Shown here: positions 8,402-16,041 of the stretch, piece after piece
How positions within the stretch are numbered: the first letter of the stretch is position 1
Layout of the letters: each line of letters starts with the position of its first letter
Origin: JAXDJJ01 sp034665745
GTDB taxonomy: Bacteria > Actinomycetota > CADDZG01 > WHSQ01
NCBI GenBank assembly: GCA_034665745.1
Contig: JAXDJJ010000025.1
Span: 1-49,028, forward strand
Length of the DNA: 49,028 nucleotides
Direction: 5' to 3'
Made by a program: the position numbers and the translations under genes
Notes under the pieces: generated by a model
The model's input: the letters and a program-made list of their open reading frames with translations, nothing else
Database searches by the model: none
Told to the model about the DNA's origin: nothing

Positions 8402-9250
8402 TTAGTTGCCTCCTGTTGCGGCTGGTTCGGCCTCGTCGGCCTTCTTCTCCTCAGCCTCGAGCTCGAGCTCCCATTCCGCTTTCGGTTCCTCTGCCGCGGT
8501 TGGGAGAACGTCGGCGGGTGCACTCGCAGTCGTGCTGGGCTTGCCGGCTTCCTGAAGCTCGGGCGGACGCATCGACTTACCTTCGATAACGGCGTCGGCG
8601 ATGATCCTGGTGAGCAGTGCGCCCGAACGGATCGCGTCGTCGTTACCGGGGATCGCGTAATCGACGTCGTCGGGATCGCAGTTCGTGTCGAGGACCGCAA
8701 CGATCGGCGTACCGAGCTTCTTGGCTTCCCGGACCGCGATCTCTTCCTTCTTGGTGTCGAGGATGAAGACCGCGTCGGGCACCTTGTCGATGTTCTTCAG
8801 CCCGCTGAGGTTGCGCGAGAGCTTCTCGAGCTCGGCGCGCAGCTTGAGGCCCTCTTTCTTGGGGAAGTTGTCGATCGAGCCGGTGAGGACCATGTCCTCG
8901 AGCTCGCGCATGCGTTTGATGCGCTGGTGGATGGTCTGGAAGTTCGTGAGCATGCCGCCGAGCCAACGGAAGTTGACGTACGGCTGGCCGCACCGCTCTG
9001 CTTGCTCTTGCACGGCGTCCTGGACCACTTTCTTCGTGGCGACGAACAGGATCGTGCCTCCGCCCGCGACGAGGTCACGGGTGAACTTGTAGGCGTCCTC
9101 GATGCCAGACATCGTCTGCTGCAGATCGAGGATGTAGATGCCATTGCGCTCCGCGAAGATGAATCGCTTCATCTTGGGATTCCAACGACGGGTTTGATGG
9201 CCGAAGTGAACCCCGGCCTCGAGAAGCTGTCGCATCGTGACGACAGGCAT
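8402..9250 (-). CDS. rpsB: 30S ribosomal protein S2
   Basis: 282 aa. Small-subunit protein needed late in 30S assembly. The family start VTMRQLLEAGVHFGHQTRRW is textbook, and further motifs are FIFAERNGIYILDLQQT and GTPIVAVLDTNCDPDDVDY. A Glu/Ala-rich C-terminal tail of about 45 residues extends beyond the usual fold. Start ATG is preceded by AAGGAGG at a long spacing of 10 nt, and that site lies in a potential hairpin loop (see 9253-9274). rpsB opens the rpsB-tsf-pyrH-frr operon. Confidence 0.97.
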   Translation of the reverse strand: MPVVTMRQLLEAGVHFGHQTRRWNPKMKRFIFAERNGIYILDLQQTMSGIEDAYKFTRDLVAGGGTILFVATKKVVQDAVQEQAERCGQPYVNFRWLGGMLTNFQTIHQRIKRMRELEDMVLTGSIDNFPKKEGLKLRAELEKLSRNLSGLKNIDKVPDAVFILDTKKEEIAVREAKKLGTPIVAVLDTNCDPDDVDYAIPGNDDAIRSGALLTRIIADAVIEGKSMRPPELQEAGKPSTTASAPADVLPTAAEEPKAEWELELEAEEKKADEAEPAATGGN

Positions 9251-9252
9251 GG

Positions 9253-9274
9253 TTAACCAACCTCCTTCGGTTAA
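9253..9274 (-). promoter_or_regulatory. Inverted repeat holding the rpsB ribosome binding site in its loop
   Basis: TTAACC and GGTTAA (9269-9274 and 9253-9258) can form a 6-bp stem with the loop GAAGGAGGTT, so the rpsB Shine-Dalgarno is the loop and the ATG follows the stem by 2 nt. The hairpin would shorten the unusually long 10-nt spacing. It could be a landing site for S2 autoregulation, which is inference only. Confidence 0.4.
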
Positions 9275-9368
9275 ACGTCCACCCGGGAGCCCCGCTGGTG
9301 CGAGGACCGAAAGAATCCGGGTGTGCGGATTTTGAAGCTCTATCTGTGAAGCTCAGGGAGATTACCAG

Positions 9369-10217
9369 CTACTCGGCTTGAGTCGCCTCGGCGATCTTTC
9401 CTTTGAGGGCGAGGACCGCCTTCGTGTGCATCTGGCAGATGCGAGATTCGGTGACGCCTAGAACCTCGCCGATCTGGGCCAAGGTCAGGCCTTCGAAGTA
9501 ATAGAGGGTGACGACGATCTTCTCGCGCTCGGGCAGGCGGTTGATGGCCTCGGCAAGGATCGCCTTCATCTCCTCTGATTCGAAGGCTTCCATCGGGCCC
9601 GCGGTCCGGGTGTCTTCGATCGTTTCGACGAGAGCGAGTTTGTCGCCCTGCCCCCCATCCACCGACATCAGCTCGTCGAGTGCCACCAGCGAAACGGTCG
9701 AGAGTTGCGTGTAGATGTGGTTCAGCTCGTCGATCGTGACGCCCATCTCTTCGGCGATCTCTGCATCCGACGGGGGGCGCTTGAGCTTGTTCTCGAGGCT
9801 CGTGTACGCCTTCTCTACCTCGCGGGCTTTGAAGCGCACGGACCGCGGGACCCAGTCGATAGCGCGGAGCTCGTCGATGATCGCCCCTCGGATACGTGAG
9901 ATCGCGTATGTCTCGAACTTGATCCCGCGCGACTGGTCGTATTTGTCGATCGCGTCGATAAGGCCGAATATCCCGTACGAGATGAGGTCCGACTGTTCGA
10001 TGTTTGCAGGGAGGCCAACCGCTACACGTCCGGCCACGTATTTCACAAGCGGTGAATAGTTGAGGATCAACGCATCTCGAGCTTGAGAAGAACCGCCGTT
10101 CTTGTATGTCGCCCAGGCGTCGGCGACGCTGTCGGCCAGCGTGATCTCGTCGTTGGCGGTGGACACTGTCGTCAAGGTCGTATCCATAGCCTCAGGCTCG
10201 GGGATGGCTTTGCTCAT
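9369..10217 (-). CDS. whiG: WhiG/FliA-type alternative sigma factor
   Basis: 282 aa. Group 3 sigma-70 factor with region 2 (NYSPLVKYVAGRVAVGL, SDLISYGIFGLIDAIDKYD, FETYAISRIRGAIIDELR), region 3 (AREVEKAYTSLENKLKRPP) and region 4 (LPEREKIVVTLYYFEGLT, with the helix-turn-helix TLAQIGEVLGVTESRICQMH). In Streptomyces this factor starts sporulation, in motile bacteria it drives flagellar genes. No motility or sporulation genes are in view, so the regulon is unknown. The start overlaps the 3' end of xerC by 26 nt. The position beside xerC and rpsB is conserved in Actinomycetota. Confidence 0.92.
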   Translation of the reverse strand: MSKAIPEPEAMDTTLTTVSTANDEITLADSVADAWATYKNGGSSQARDALILNYSPLVKYVAGRVAVGLPANIEQSDLISYGIFGLIDAIDKYDQSRGIKFETYAISRIRGAIIDELRAIDWVPRSVRFKAREVEKAYTSLENKLKRPPSDAEIAEEMGVTIDELNHIYTQLSTVSLVALDELMSVDGGQGDKLALVETIEDTRTAGPMEAFESEEMKAILAEAINRLPEREKIVVTLYYFEGLTLAQIGEVLGVTESRICQMHTKAVLALKGKIAEATQAE

Positions 10218-11091
10218 AGACCGCTCTCAAGCGTTCGGTCGACACGTGCGTGTAGATCTGCGTTGTAGCAAGACTCTCATGCCCTAGGAGTTCCTGAACA
10301 GCCCTTAGGTCTGCCCCACCATCGAGCAGATGGGTTGCGAACGAGTGACGCAAGGTGTGAGGACTGGCCGGCGCGGCCCCCTCGGCCGTGAGGTAGCGGG
10401 TGATCATGGCCCGGACCGATCGAGGACCGACCCTCTTGCCCCTTTTGTTCACGAATAGTGCGGGCCCACCCGTCGTTAGCAGGGCAGGTCGAGCATCGTG
10501 CAGATATCGAGTGATGGCCTGTGCAGAGGGGCCTCCCATGGGCACGCGGCGCTGCTTGCGACCCTTGCCCGTCACCTGCACCGTCTGATGCGACAGATCG
10601 ACGTCGTCGATGTCCAGAGCGCAGAGCTCTGCGACACGCAGGCCCGATCCGTAGAGGAGCTCGAGGATCGCCCTATCCCTGAGGCCTATGGGTTCGTCAT
10701 CGGGCGGCAGCTCACAAAGACGTGCCGCATCTTGGGCTCGCATGACTTTCGGAAGTGGCTTATCGAGCTTCGGAGCCAGCAGATCGTCCGCTGGGCTGAC
10801 CGTGAGGATGCCGCGAGTGACGGCCCACGCGAGCATCGAGCGTAGGGCGCTCGCTTTTCGGGCGATCGTCCGCCTGGCATAGCGGCGCTCGGCGAGGTTC
10901 GCAACGTAGCGACGAAGGATCGTCCGATCGATGTCATCGATCTGCTCGCACTTCGACCGGGCCGCCCAGGCCCCGAAGGCCGCAAGGTCAGAACGGTAGG
11001 CGGAGACGGTGTGGGGCGAAAGATCCCGTTCGGCCGCGACGGACCGAAGGTATTCAGCAGCTACGTGCACTATCGATCGATCGGTCCCCAT
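10192..11091 (-). CDS. xerC: Site-specific tyrosine recombinase, XerC type
   Basis: 299 aa. Resolves chromosome dimers at dif with a partner recombinase. The N-terminal SAM-like DNA-binding domain (YLRSVAAERDLSPHTVSAY) is followed by the catalytic domain with Arg in GLRVAELC, Lys in GKGRKQRRVP, HTLRHSFATHLLDGG, and LGHESLATTQIYTHVS containing the nucleophilic Tyr. I chose ATG 11091 because GGGAGGGAGG precedes it. The frame stays open upstream but encodes Arg/Gly/Pro-rich non-homologous sequence. The chromosomal context with dprA, whiG and rpsB argues against a phage integrase. Confidence 0.9.
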   Translation of the reverse strand: MGTDRSIVHVAAEYLRSVAAERDLSPHTVSAYRSDLAAFGAWAARSKCEQIDDIDRTILRRYVANLAERRYARRTIARKASALRSMLAWAVTRGILTVSPADDLLAPKLDKPLPKVMRAQDAARLCELPPDDEPIGLRDRAILELLYGSGLRVAELCALDIDDVDLSHQTVQVTGKGRKQRRVPMGGPSAQAITRYLHDARPALLTTGGPALFVNKRGKRVGPRSVRAMITRYLTAEGAAPASPHTLRHSFATHLLDGGADLRAVQELLGHESLATTQIYTHVSTERLRAVYEQSHPRA

Positions 11092-11103
11092 CTGGCCTCC
11101 CTC

Positions 11104-11141
11104 CCTCTTAAGAGGATGGAGGCCCCTGTTATTCCTGTCAA
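11104..11141 (-). promoter_or_regulatory. Putative xerC promoter with 12-bp palindrome
   Basis: On the minus strand a consensus -35 TTGACA lies at 11141-11136, followed after 17 nt by a weak -10 (CATCCT). Just downstream is the perfect 12-bp palindrome CCTCTTAAGAGG (11104-11115), 12 nt before the xerC ATG. The palindrome could be an operator. It suggests that xerC-whiG can be transcribed separately from dprA. Confidence 0.4.
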
Positions 11142-11249
11142 CGTCTGTGACTCCGCCCCGCCCCCGCTCCCGGGACCCGGCCGACCAAGGCACAGGCAGC
11201 CGGAGCCCCCACAAAGAACGCGCACCCTCTCCGGGAAAGCCCCGTCTCA

Positions 11250-11283
11250 GTGGTTCCTGTGGTACCGGCACCACAGGAACCAC
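11250..11283. repeat. Perfect 14-bp inverted repeat between dprA and xerC
   Basis: GTGGTTCCTGTGGT (11250-11263) and its exact reverse complement (11270-11283) flank a 6-nt spacer ACCGGC. As RNA this is a very stable hairpin, but there is no T-tract on either strand. It lies 27 nt after the dprA stop. Options are an intrinsic terminator without a U-tract, an operator, or one copy of a dispersed extragenic palindrome. The rest of 11092-11309 has no gene I would accept. Confidence 0.75.
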
Positions 11284-11309
11284 AAACGGCCCCCGATCCC
11301 GGAAGAGAC

Positions 11310-12227
11310 CTAAACGGAATCCAACGAAACCCTGACCCCTGCTGCGGTTATCTCGAAATGACCCGTCCTCGTTCTGCGCGCAAGACCTCGCAGCTCGAGT
11401 TTCGACAGATTGAGGGCAACCTCCCCAGGGGGCATCGAGACTGCTTGGCCCACCTTCGCCGGAGAGCTCGGAACCGCATCTAGGGCATGGAGGACTCGTT
11501 TCTCTGGGTCCGCCAAGGAGATCCGATCCCCGTGCTCGTATGCCTTGTCCCATGTCAGATCGAGAGCCAACTCGTCGAAGAGATGTCCTGGCTTCGTGAT
11601 CAAAGCAGCGCCGCTCGTACGGATGAGTTCATTCGGGCCGATCGCCACGGCATTCCGCGGGCTTCCTGGGACCGCAAAGATCGTTCGACCAGCATCGAGC
11701 GCGATACGAGCAGTGATCAAGGCCCCGCTCTTCAAACCCCCTTCGACCACCAAGACCCTTTCAGCCAAGCCGACGATGATCCGGTTCCTAGCGGGGAAAT
11801 GCCACGGGTTGGGTTGAGTTCCGTTTGGATATTCCGTGACGACCGTTCCGCGGGCAGCGATCTGGCGTCGCAACGGGAGGTTCTTTTCCAGGTAAGGAAC
11901 ATCCAACCCGCAACCAAGCACCGCAACCGTGTGTCCGCCACCATCCAGGGCACCACGGTGGGCGGCAGCGTCGATCCCCAACGCGAGGCCGGAGATAACC
12001 GCGATGCCTGCTTCGGCCAACGACTTCCCAAGCTCGAAAGCGATCTCGAGACCCGCCACAGTGGGCCGACGCGTTCCCACGATCGCTACCGCGCGGTTCG
12101 GATCTGGCAATGGTCTACCCACCGCATAGAGCTTCTTGATAGGGGCGGCCGGACCGATGTTGGTCAAGTGTTTGTGCCACTCAGGGTCAGTGGAAGAGAT
12201 CTCGCGAAGAGCGTCGTTACTGGTCAA
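11310..12227 (-). CDS. dprA: DNA-processing protein DprA (Smf)
   Basis: 305 aa. Binds incoming single-stranded DNA and loads RecA during transformation. Its role in bacteria not known to be competent is unclear. The Rossmann-like domain shows AIVGTRRPTVAGLEIA, SGLALGIDAAAHRGAL, VTEYPNGTQPNPWHFPARN and EGGLKSGALITARIAL. Residues from about 240 form a small winged helix. Start is an unusual TTG at 12227, preceded by AAGGAGG about 10 nt upstream and overlapping the comM stop by 11 nt. No in-frame ATG is available nearby. Confidence 0.94.
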   Translation of the reverse strand: MTSNDALREISSTDPEWHKHLTNIGPAAPIKKLYAVGRPLPDPNRAVAIVGTRRPTVAGLEIAFELGKSLAEAGIAVISGLALGIDAAAHRGALDGGGHTVAVLGCGLDVPYLEKNLPLRRQIAARGTVVTEYPNGTQPNPWHFPARNRIIVGLAERVLVVEGGLKSGALITARIALDAGRTIFAVPGSPRNAVAIGPNELIRTSGAALITKPGHLFDELALDLTWDKAYEHGDRISLADPEKRVLHALDAVPSSPAKVGQAVSMPPGEVALNLSKLELRGLARRTRTGHFEITAAGVRVSLDSV

Positions 12228-13743
12228 GACAGCGCTCGCCTCCTTGCAAGCGAAGACCCAACGCCTGACCGATGTGCTCCGAGGTCACGTCTTGGGCGCC
12301 CTCGAGGTCGGCGATGGTCCTAGCAACTCTGAGGACTCTCGTGACTCCCCTCCCCGACAAGAGCGTGTCTTGGATCGCGTTACCGAGACACGCCCGTCCA
12401 TCTGCCGAAAGATTCAACGAGCTGTCCAAGTCACGCTTCTCCACTGTCGCGTTGGTCAAAGTTGTGGAGCCGTATCTCTCGGTTTGTATCGCTCGCGCCT
12501 TCTCAACCCGCGTGCGGATGGACTCCGAGGTTTCGGAAGGGTCCCGGCTGAGAAGTTCGTCTTTGCCTAGGGGGTCCACGAAGACCTGCATGTCGATGCG
12601 ATCGAGCAACGGGCCAGAGAGTTTGGAATCGTGTGCGGCGATCTGCCTCAGCGAGCACCGACATGCGATTCGCTCGTCCCCGGCGTAGCCGCAAGGACAT
12701 GGATTAGATGCTGCGACCAAAGCGAAACGCGCCGGATAGGTGACAACACCGCCGGACCTCGCGAGCCGAACAACTCCTTCCTCCAGCGGTGCACGCAGAC
12801 TCTCAAGTACGTCATGTCGGAACAGCGAGATCTCGTCCAAGAACAGCACGCCGTGGTTCGCCAGACTTACTTCCCCAGGTCGAGCAAGTCCGCTGCCCCC
12901 GCCCATCAACCCCGCCAGAGAAACGTGCTGATGGGGAGAACGGAATGGTCTCTCGTAGATCAAGGATGCGCGGTCCGGCAGAAGTCCGGCAACCGAGTAA
13001 AGCCGCGTTACCTCGAGTGATTCCTCGAAGGAGATGGGAGGAAGGATCGACGGCAGGCTTCGAGCAAGCATCGTTTTCCCTGAGCCTGGAGGCCCAGTCA
13101 GCAGCAAGTTGTGGCTACCCGCAGCGGCGATCTCGAGCGCCCACTTTGCATCTGCTTGGCCCTTCACCTCCGACATACACGGAGAGGTTGCCGGCCTGGG
13201 CGGTTCAGCAGAAAGAACCGTCGGTGGGATCCATTTCCCTTTGAAGAAGTCGATGGCGTCACGCAAGCTCGAAACCGGAACAACCCGGATCCCTTCGATG
13301 GCGGCCGCCTCCGGTGCGTTGGACGCAGGACAGACGATCCCCGACCTCTTTGATCCCGAACAGGCGATCGCTGCCGCGAGGACACCCCTTACAGGTCGAA
13401 CGAGCCCGTCGAGCGCTAGCTCACCAACCACCACCCAGCCGTCGATGGCATCCGCTGGTATCCGGCCATCAGCGGCAAGGATGCCCAAGGCGATCGCTAG
13501 ATCGAAATGGGTCCCGTCTTTTCGAAGTCCGCCCGGAGCGAGGTTCGCTGTGATTCTCGATGGCGGCCAACGCTCCTTCGATGAAGCCAAAGCTGCTCGA
13601 GTCCGTTGTTCGGCCTCCATGACCGGTTTGGTCGGCAGGCCAACGATGCGAAAGGTAGGTAGACCCGTTCCTACATGAACCTCGACCTGCACGAGACAAC
13701 CGTCGGCGCCGATGAGGGCGACCGATTCCGTCTTTGCGAGCAC
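12217..13743 (-). CDS. comM: ComM/YifB-family AAA ATPase
   Basis: 508 aa. Magnesium-chelatase-like hexameric ATPase. ComM acts as a branch-migration helicase in natural transformation. Order: N-terminal ChlI-like domain (VGTGLPTFRIVGLP), Walker A LLTGPPGSGKTMLARS near residue 218, Walker B GVLFLDEIS, the Cys-rich ASNPCPCGY segment, and a C-terminal lid domain (ARTIADLEGAQDVTSEHI). GTG start with GGAG at 7 nt. The pairing comM-dprA is typical of a recombination or competence module. No DNA-uptake genes are in the window. Confidence 0.93.
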   Translation of the reverse strand: MLAKTESVALIGADGCLVQVEVHVGTGLPTFRIVGLPTKPVMEAEQRTRAALASSKERWPPSRITANLAPGGLRKDGTHFDLAIALGILAADGRIPADAIDGWVVVGELALDGLVRPVRGVLAAAIACSGSKRSGIVCPASNAPEAAAIEGIRVVPVSSLRDAIDFFKGKWIPPTVLSAEPPRPATSPCMSEVKGQADAKWALEIAAAGSHNLLLTGPPGSGKTMLARSLPSILPPISFEESLEVTRLYSVAGLLPDRASLIYERPFRSPHQHVSLAGLMGGGSGLARPGEVSLANHGVLFLDEISLFRHDVLESLRAPLEEGVVRLARSGGVVTYPARFALVAASNPCPCGYAGDERIACRCSLRQIAAHDSKLSGPLLDRIDMQVFVDPLGKDELLSRDPSETSESIRTRVEKARAIQTERYGSTTLTNATVEKRDLDSSLNLSADGRACLGNAIQDTLLSGRGVTRVLRVARTIADLEGAQDVTSEHIGQALGLRLQGGERCLDQ

Positions 13744-13816
13744 GGATCAACTCCGATCCCGGCTCGGGAGCGCGACTCCTAGAAGAGAATCTAAAGAAGG
13801 GGTGCGACAGGAATAT

Positions 13817-14605
13817 CTAGCGGCCGGTGAAGCGGGGCTCCCGTTTCTCGAGCCACGCGCTCACGGCCTCACGCGTGTCTTCGCTCGCGAACGCCATGGT
13901 CTGGCCGATCGACTCGGCGTCGAGATTCTCCGACAGCGACCTCTCGTAGGCACGGTTCAGGTTCTCTTTCATCATCCGGATCGGGCGGGGAGGAAGTCCT
14001 GCCAGACGCGAGGCGAGATCCTTGACGACCGCATCGATCTCGCTCGGCTCACACAGACGGTTGAGCAACCCCAACCGATCGGCCTCGGCCGCAGAGATCG
14101 TCTCGCCAAGGAACGCGAGCTCCTTCGCCTTGTTGAGCGGTAGCTGACGGGTCAGGGTCCACGTCCCACCGAAGTCCACGATCAGCCCGCGCTTCACGAA
14201 CAGCTCGGCGAACGTGGCGTCGGTAGAGGCGACGATCAGGTCGCACCCCCATGCGAGATTGCAACCGGCCCCCGCAGCCACTCCAACGACCTTCGCGATC
14301 GTGGGCTTGGGACATTCGATGAATGCCGTAACCAACCCGTGGATGCGCGCCATGCGGTCTTTGAACTCGATGGGGCTCCCGACCAGGTTCCCTGGATCGC
14401 CGAGATCGGCCCCCGAACAGAACGCGCCGCCCGCCCCGGTCAACACCACGGACCGGATCGTGTCGTCGGAGGCAGCACGACGGAATGCGTCCGGCAACTC
14501 CTCGAACATCACTGCCGAGATCGCGTTCTTCTTCTCGGGCCGATTGAAGGTGATGGTCGCAACCTGACCGTCAACCGACCACAGCAGGCTCTCGTAGTCG
14601 CTCAC
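13817..14605 (-). CDS. Enoyl-CoA hydratase/isomerase family protein
   Basis: 262 aa, crotonase fold. The CoA and oxyanion-hole motifs are RPEKKNAIS, TGAGGAFCSGADLGD and VVGVAAGAGCNLAWGCDL. At the second catalytic position it has Asp (GLIVDFGGTWTL), not the Glu of classical enoyl-CoA hydratase. This is the PaaG/isomerase-like arrangement, so an isomerase or ring-modifying role is as likely as hydration. The substrate is unknown. It interrupts the usual yraN-comM adjacency. GTG start without Shine-Dalgarno, with TAAAGT 6 nt upstream, so probably a leaderless message. Confidence 0.85.
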   Translation of the reverse strand: MSDYESLLWSVDGQVATITFNRPEKKNAISAVMFEELPDAFRRAASDDTIRSVVLTGAGGAFCSGADLGDPGNLVGSPIEFKDRMARIHGLVTAFIECPKPTIAKVVGVAAGAGCNLAWGCDLIVASTDATFAELFVKRGLIVDFGGTWTLTRQLPLNKAKELAFLGETISAAEADRLGLLNRLCEPSEIDAVVKDLASRLAGLPPRPIRMMKENLNRAYERSLSENLDAESIGQTMAFASEDTREAVSAWLEKREPRFTGR

Positions 14606-14611
14606 AGCTGC

Positions 14612-14617
14612 ACTTTA
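14612..14617 (-). promoter_or_regulatory. -10 box for leaderless enoyl-CoA hydratase family gene
   Basis: TAAAGT on the minus strand, 6 nt before the GTG at 14605-14603, with no ribosome binding site between. The spacing places transcription start at or next to the G of the start codon. Confidence 0.55.
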
Positions 14618-14629
14618 GAGCGCGACCTA

Positions 14630-14980
14630 CTAGAACGCGTTCTCGATGTGGGTCAGCTTGACGTTGTCTCCCTCGACGAGAACCGACACGACATCGAAAC
14701 GGAGCTCGACGGGTCCCGGGTGTCGCTCCGCTAACCACGCCGACGCCACACGCCGGATGCGCGCCTGCTTCTTGCGGTCGACGGCCTCTTGGGGCAGACC
14801 CCAACGATCGGAGGTTCGCGTCTTCACCTCGCAGAACACGATCAGGCCCGGCTTGGCGGCCACGAGATCCATCTCCCAGCGACCCGCTCGGAAATTCCGC
14901 TCGACCGTGAAGCCGGCGCGCTTGTAGAACGAAGAAGCAGCGTCTTCACCGGACCGTCCGAACTGGGCGCGCTCGTGCAC
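14630..14980 (-). CDS. UPF0102 nuclease-like protein YraN
   Basis: 116 aa. Restriction-endonuclease-like fold with the conserved motif FGRSGEDAASSFY at the N-terminus and the core WEMDLVAAKPGLIVFCEVK, where Glu/Asp and the ExK motif (EVK) match the family's putative metal site. Function is not established. The family is often linked to DNA processing and sits near rnhB and comM. GTG start without Shine-Dalgarno, with a TAGTTT box 6 nt upstream. Confidence 0.9.
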   Translation of the reverse strand: MHERAQFGRSGEDAASSFYKRAGFTVERNFRAGRWEMDLVAAKPGLIVFCEVKTRTSDRWGLPQEAVDRKKQARIRRVASAWLAERHPGPVELRFDVVSVLVEGDNVKLTHIENAF

Positions 14981-14986
14981 CCACTG

Positions 14987-14992
14987 AAACTA
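14987..14992 (-). promoter_or_regulatory. -10 box for leaderless yraN
   Basis: TAGTTT on the minus strand, followed by CAGTGG (6 nt) and the GTG start at 14980-14978. It lies between the DUF2469 stop and yraN, so yraN may be transcribed independently of rnhB-DUF2469. Confidence 0.5.
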
Positions 14993-14997
14993 GAGAG

Positions 14998-15327
14998 CTA
15001 GTGCTCCATCCCCGGTGGCTCGGGCAACAGGTCGCGCTCGGCGAGCTGTGCAAGCTCTTCGACATTCAGATCACGGAAGGTGACGACCCGGACGTGGCTC
15101 ACGAAACGAGCGGGACGGTGCATGTCCCACACCCACGCGTCATTCAGCTCTACCTCGAACCACACCTTGGGTCCAACATGGCGGGTGTCGACCTTCACCT
15201 CGTTGGCTAGATAGAAACGGCGTTCGGTCTCCACGACGAACTTGAACATCGGGAGTACATCTCGGTACTCCTTGTAGAGCTGGAGCTCCATCTCGGCCTC
15301 GTATTTCTCGAGGTCCTCGACGCTCAT
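14998..15327 (-). CDS. DUF2469 family protein
   Basis: 109 aa. A small acidic protein found almost only in Actinomycetota, of unknown function. Recognised by MSVEDLEKYEAEMELQLYKE at the start, the central VETERRFYLANEV and VWFEVELNDAWVWDM, and its invariant place between rnhB and yraN. Its ATG overlaps the rnhB stop (ATGA), so the two are translationally coupled. No membrane segment or catalytic motif is visible. Confidence 0.92.
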   Translation of the reverse strand: MSVEDLEKYEAEMELQLYKEYRDVLPMFKFVVETERRFYLANEVKVDTRHVGPKVWFEVELNDAWVWDMHRPARFVSHVRVVTFRDLNVEELAQLAERDLLPEPPGMEH

Positions 15328-16022
15328 ACCGTCTCCTCTTCTAAGGCTTCGTCAGGGGATCCCTGATCCTTCAAGTCTCGCGCCAGATGGGGCCGGATTA
15401 CACCATCTGCATCGGGAAATCCGATCACTCCGAAGAAGGAACGGCGGTGGATCTCACTGGGGCCCAAGCGTTTCAAGGCCGCCCAGTGCTCCGACGTGCC
15501 ATACCCGACATTCGTGTCGAACCCGTAGCCCCGATACTTCCTGTGATAGCGACGCATGATCTTGTCCCGGTGAACCTTCGCGACGATCGAGGCAGCAGCC
15601 ACGTTCTTCGAGACGACATCCGCCTTCTTGACCGCCAGCCCGGGCCACGACAAGCGCTGCATCCGGAACGCATCGAGCAAGACGAAGTCGGGGGTGACCT
15701 CGAGGTTGTTCAACGCCTTCCTCAGCGCCTTGAGGTTGCAACGATGCAGGCCCTCACGATCGATCCGGTCCGGACGGACGCGGACGATGGAAACAGCAAG
15801 GGCAACCTCGTGAACCTCTTCCGCGATCCGTTCGCGTTGCAACCGGGTGCACAGCTTCGAGTCCTTCAAGCCTTCGATGTGGGTTCCAGGAGGAAGGATC
15901 ACCGCAGCCGCGATGAGTGGGCCCGCGAGCGCTCCCCGACCGACCTCGTCCGCGCCGGCAACCCGTTCGAACCCAACCTGATCGAGACGGGCCTCCAAGC
16001 GACCCGGGGCAGCAGCAACCAT
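15324..16022 (-). CDS. rnhB: Ribonuclease HII
   Basis: 232 aa. Removes ribonucleotides from RNA-DNA hybrids. The active-site motif GADEVGRGALAGPL and later acidic residues (LLDAF, KVHRDKIM) are in place. I start it at ATG 16022 because a TAGAGT box lies 8 nt upstream. The 19 extra residues of the longer frame would cross the promoter region and resemble no RNase HII. The gene is divergent from the second RTX gene, with only 19 nt between the two starts. Confidence 0.94.
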   Translation of the reverse strand: MVAAAPGRLEARLDQVGFERVAGADEVGRGALAGPLIAAAVILPPGTHIEGLKDSKLCTRLQRERIAEEVHEVALAVSIVRVRPDRIDREGLHRCNLKALRKALNNLEVTPDFVLLDAFRMQRLSWPGLAVKKADVVSKNVAAASIVAKVHRDKIMRRYHRKYRGYGFDTNVGYGTSEHWAALKRLGPSEIHRRSFFGVIGFPDADGVIRPHLARDLKDQGSPDEALEEETV

Positions 16023-16030
16023 CGCGTGAG

Positions 16031-16036
16031 ACTCTA
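16031..16036 (-). promoter_or_regulatory. -10 box for leaderless rnhB
   Basis: TAGAGT on the minus strand, 8 nt before the rnhB ATG, with no Shine-Dalgarno. It overlaps a plus-strand TAGCCT (16035-16040) that ends one nt before the TTG/GTG start region of the divergent RTX gene. Confidence 0.5.
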
Positions 16037-16041
16037 GCCTT

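Noticed and set aside
10192..11091. Phage integrase marking a prophage or genomic island
   Set aside because: The tyrosine recombinase is a XerC-like protein in the conserved dprA-xerC-whiG-rpsB order. No phage genes or attachment repeats are nearby.
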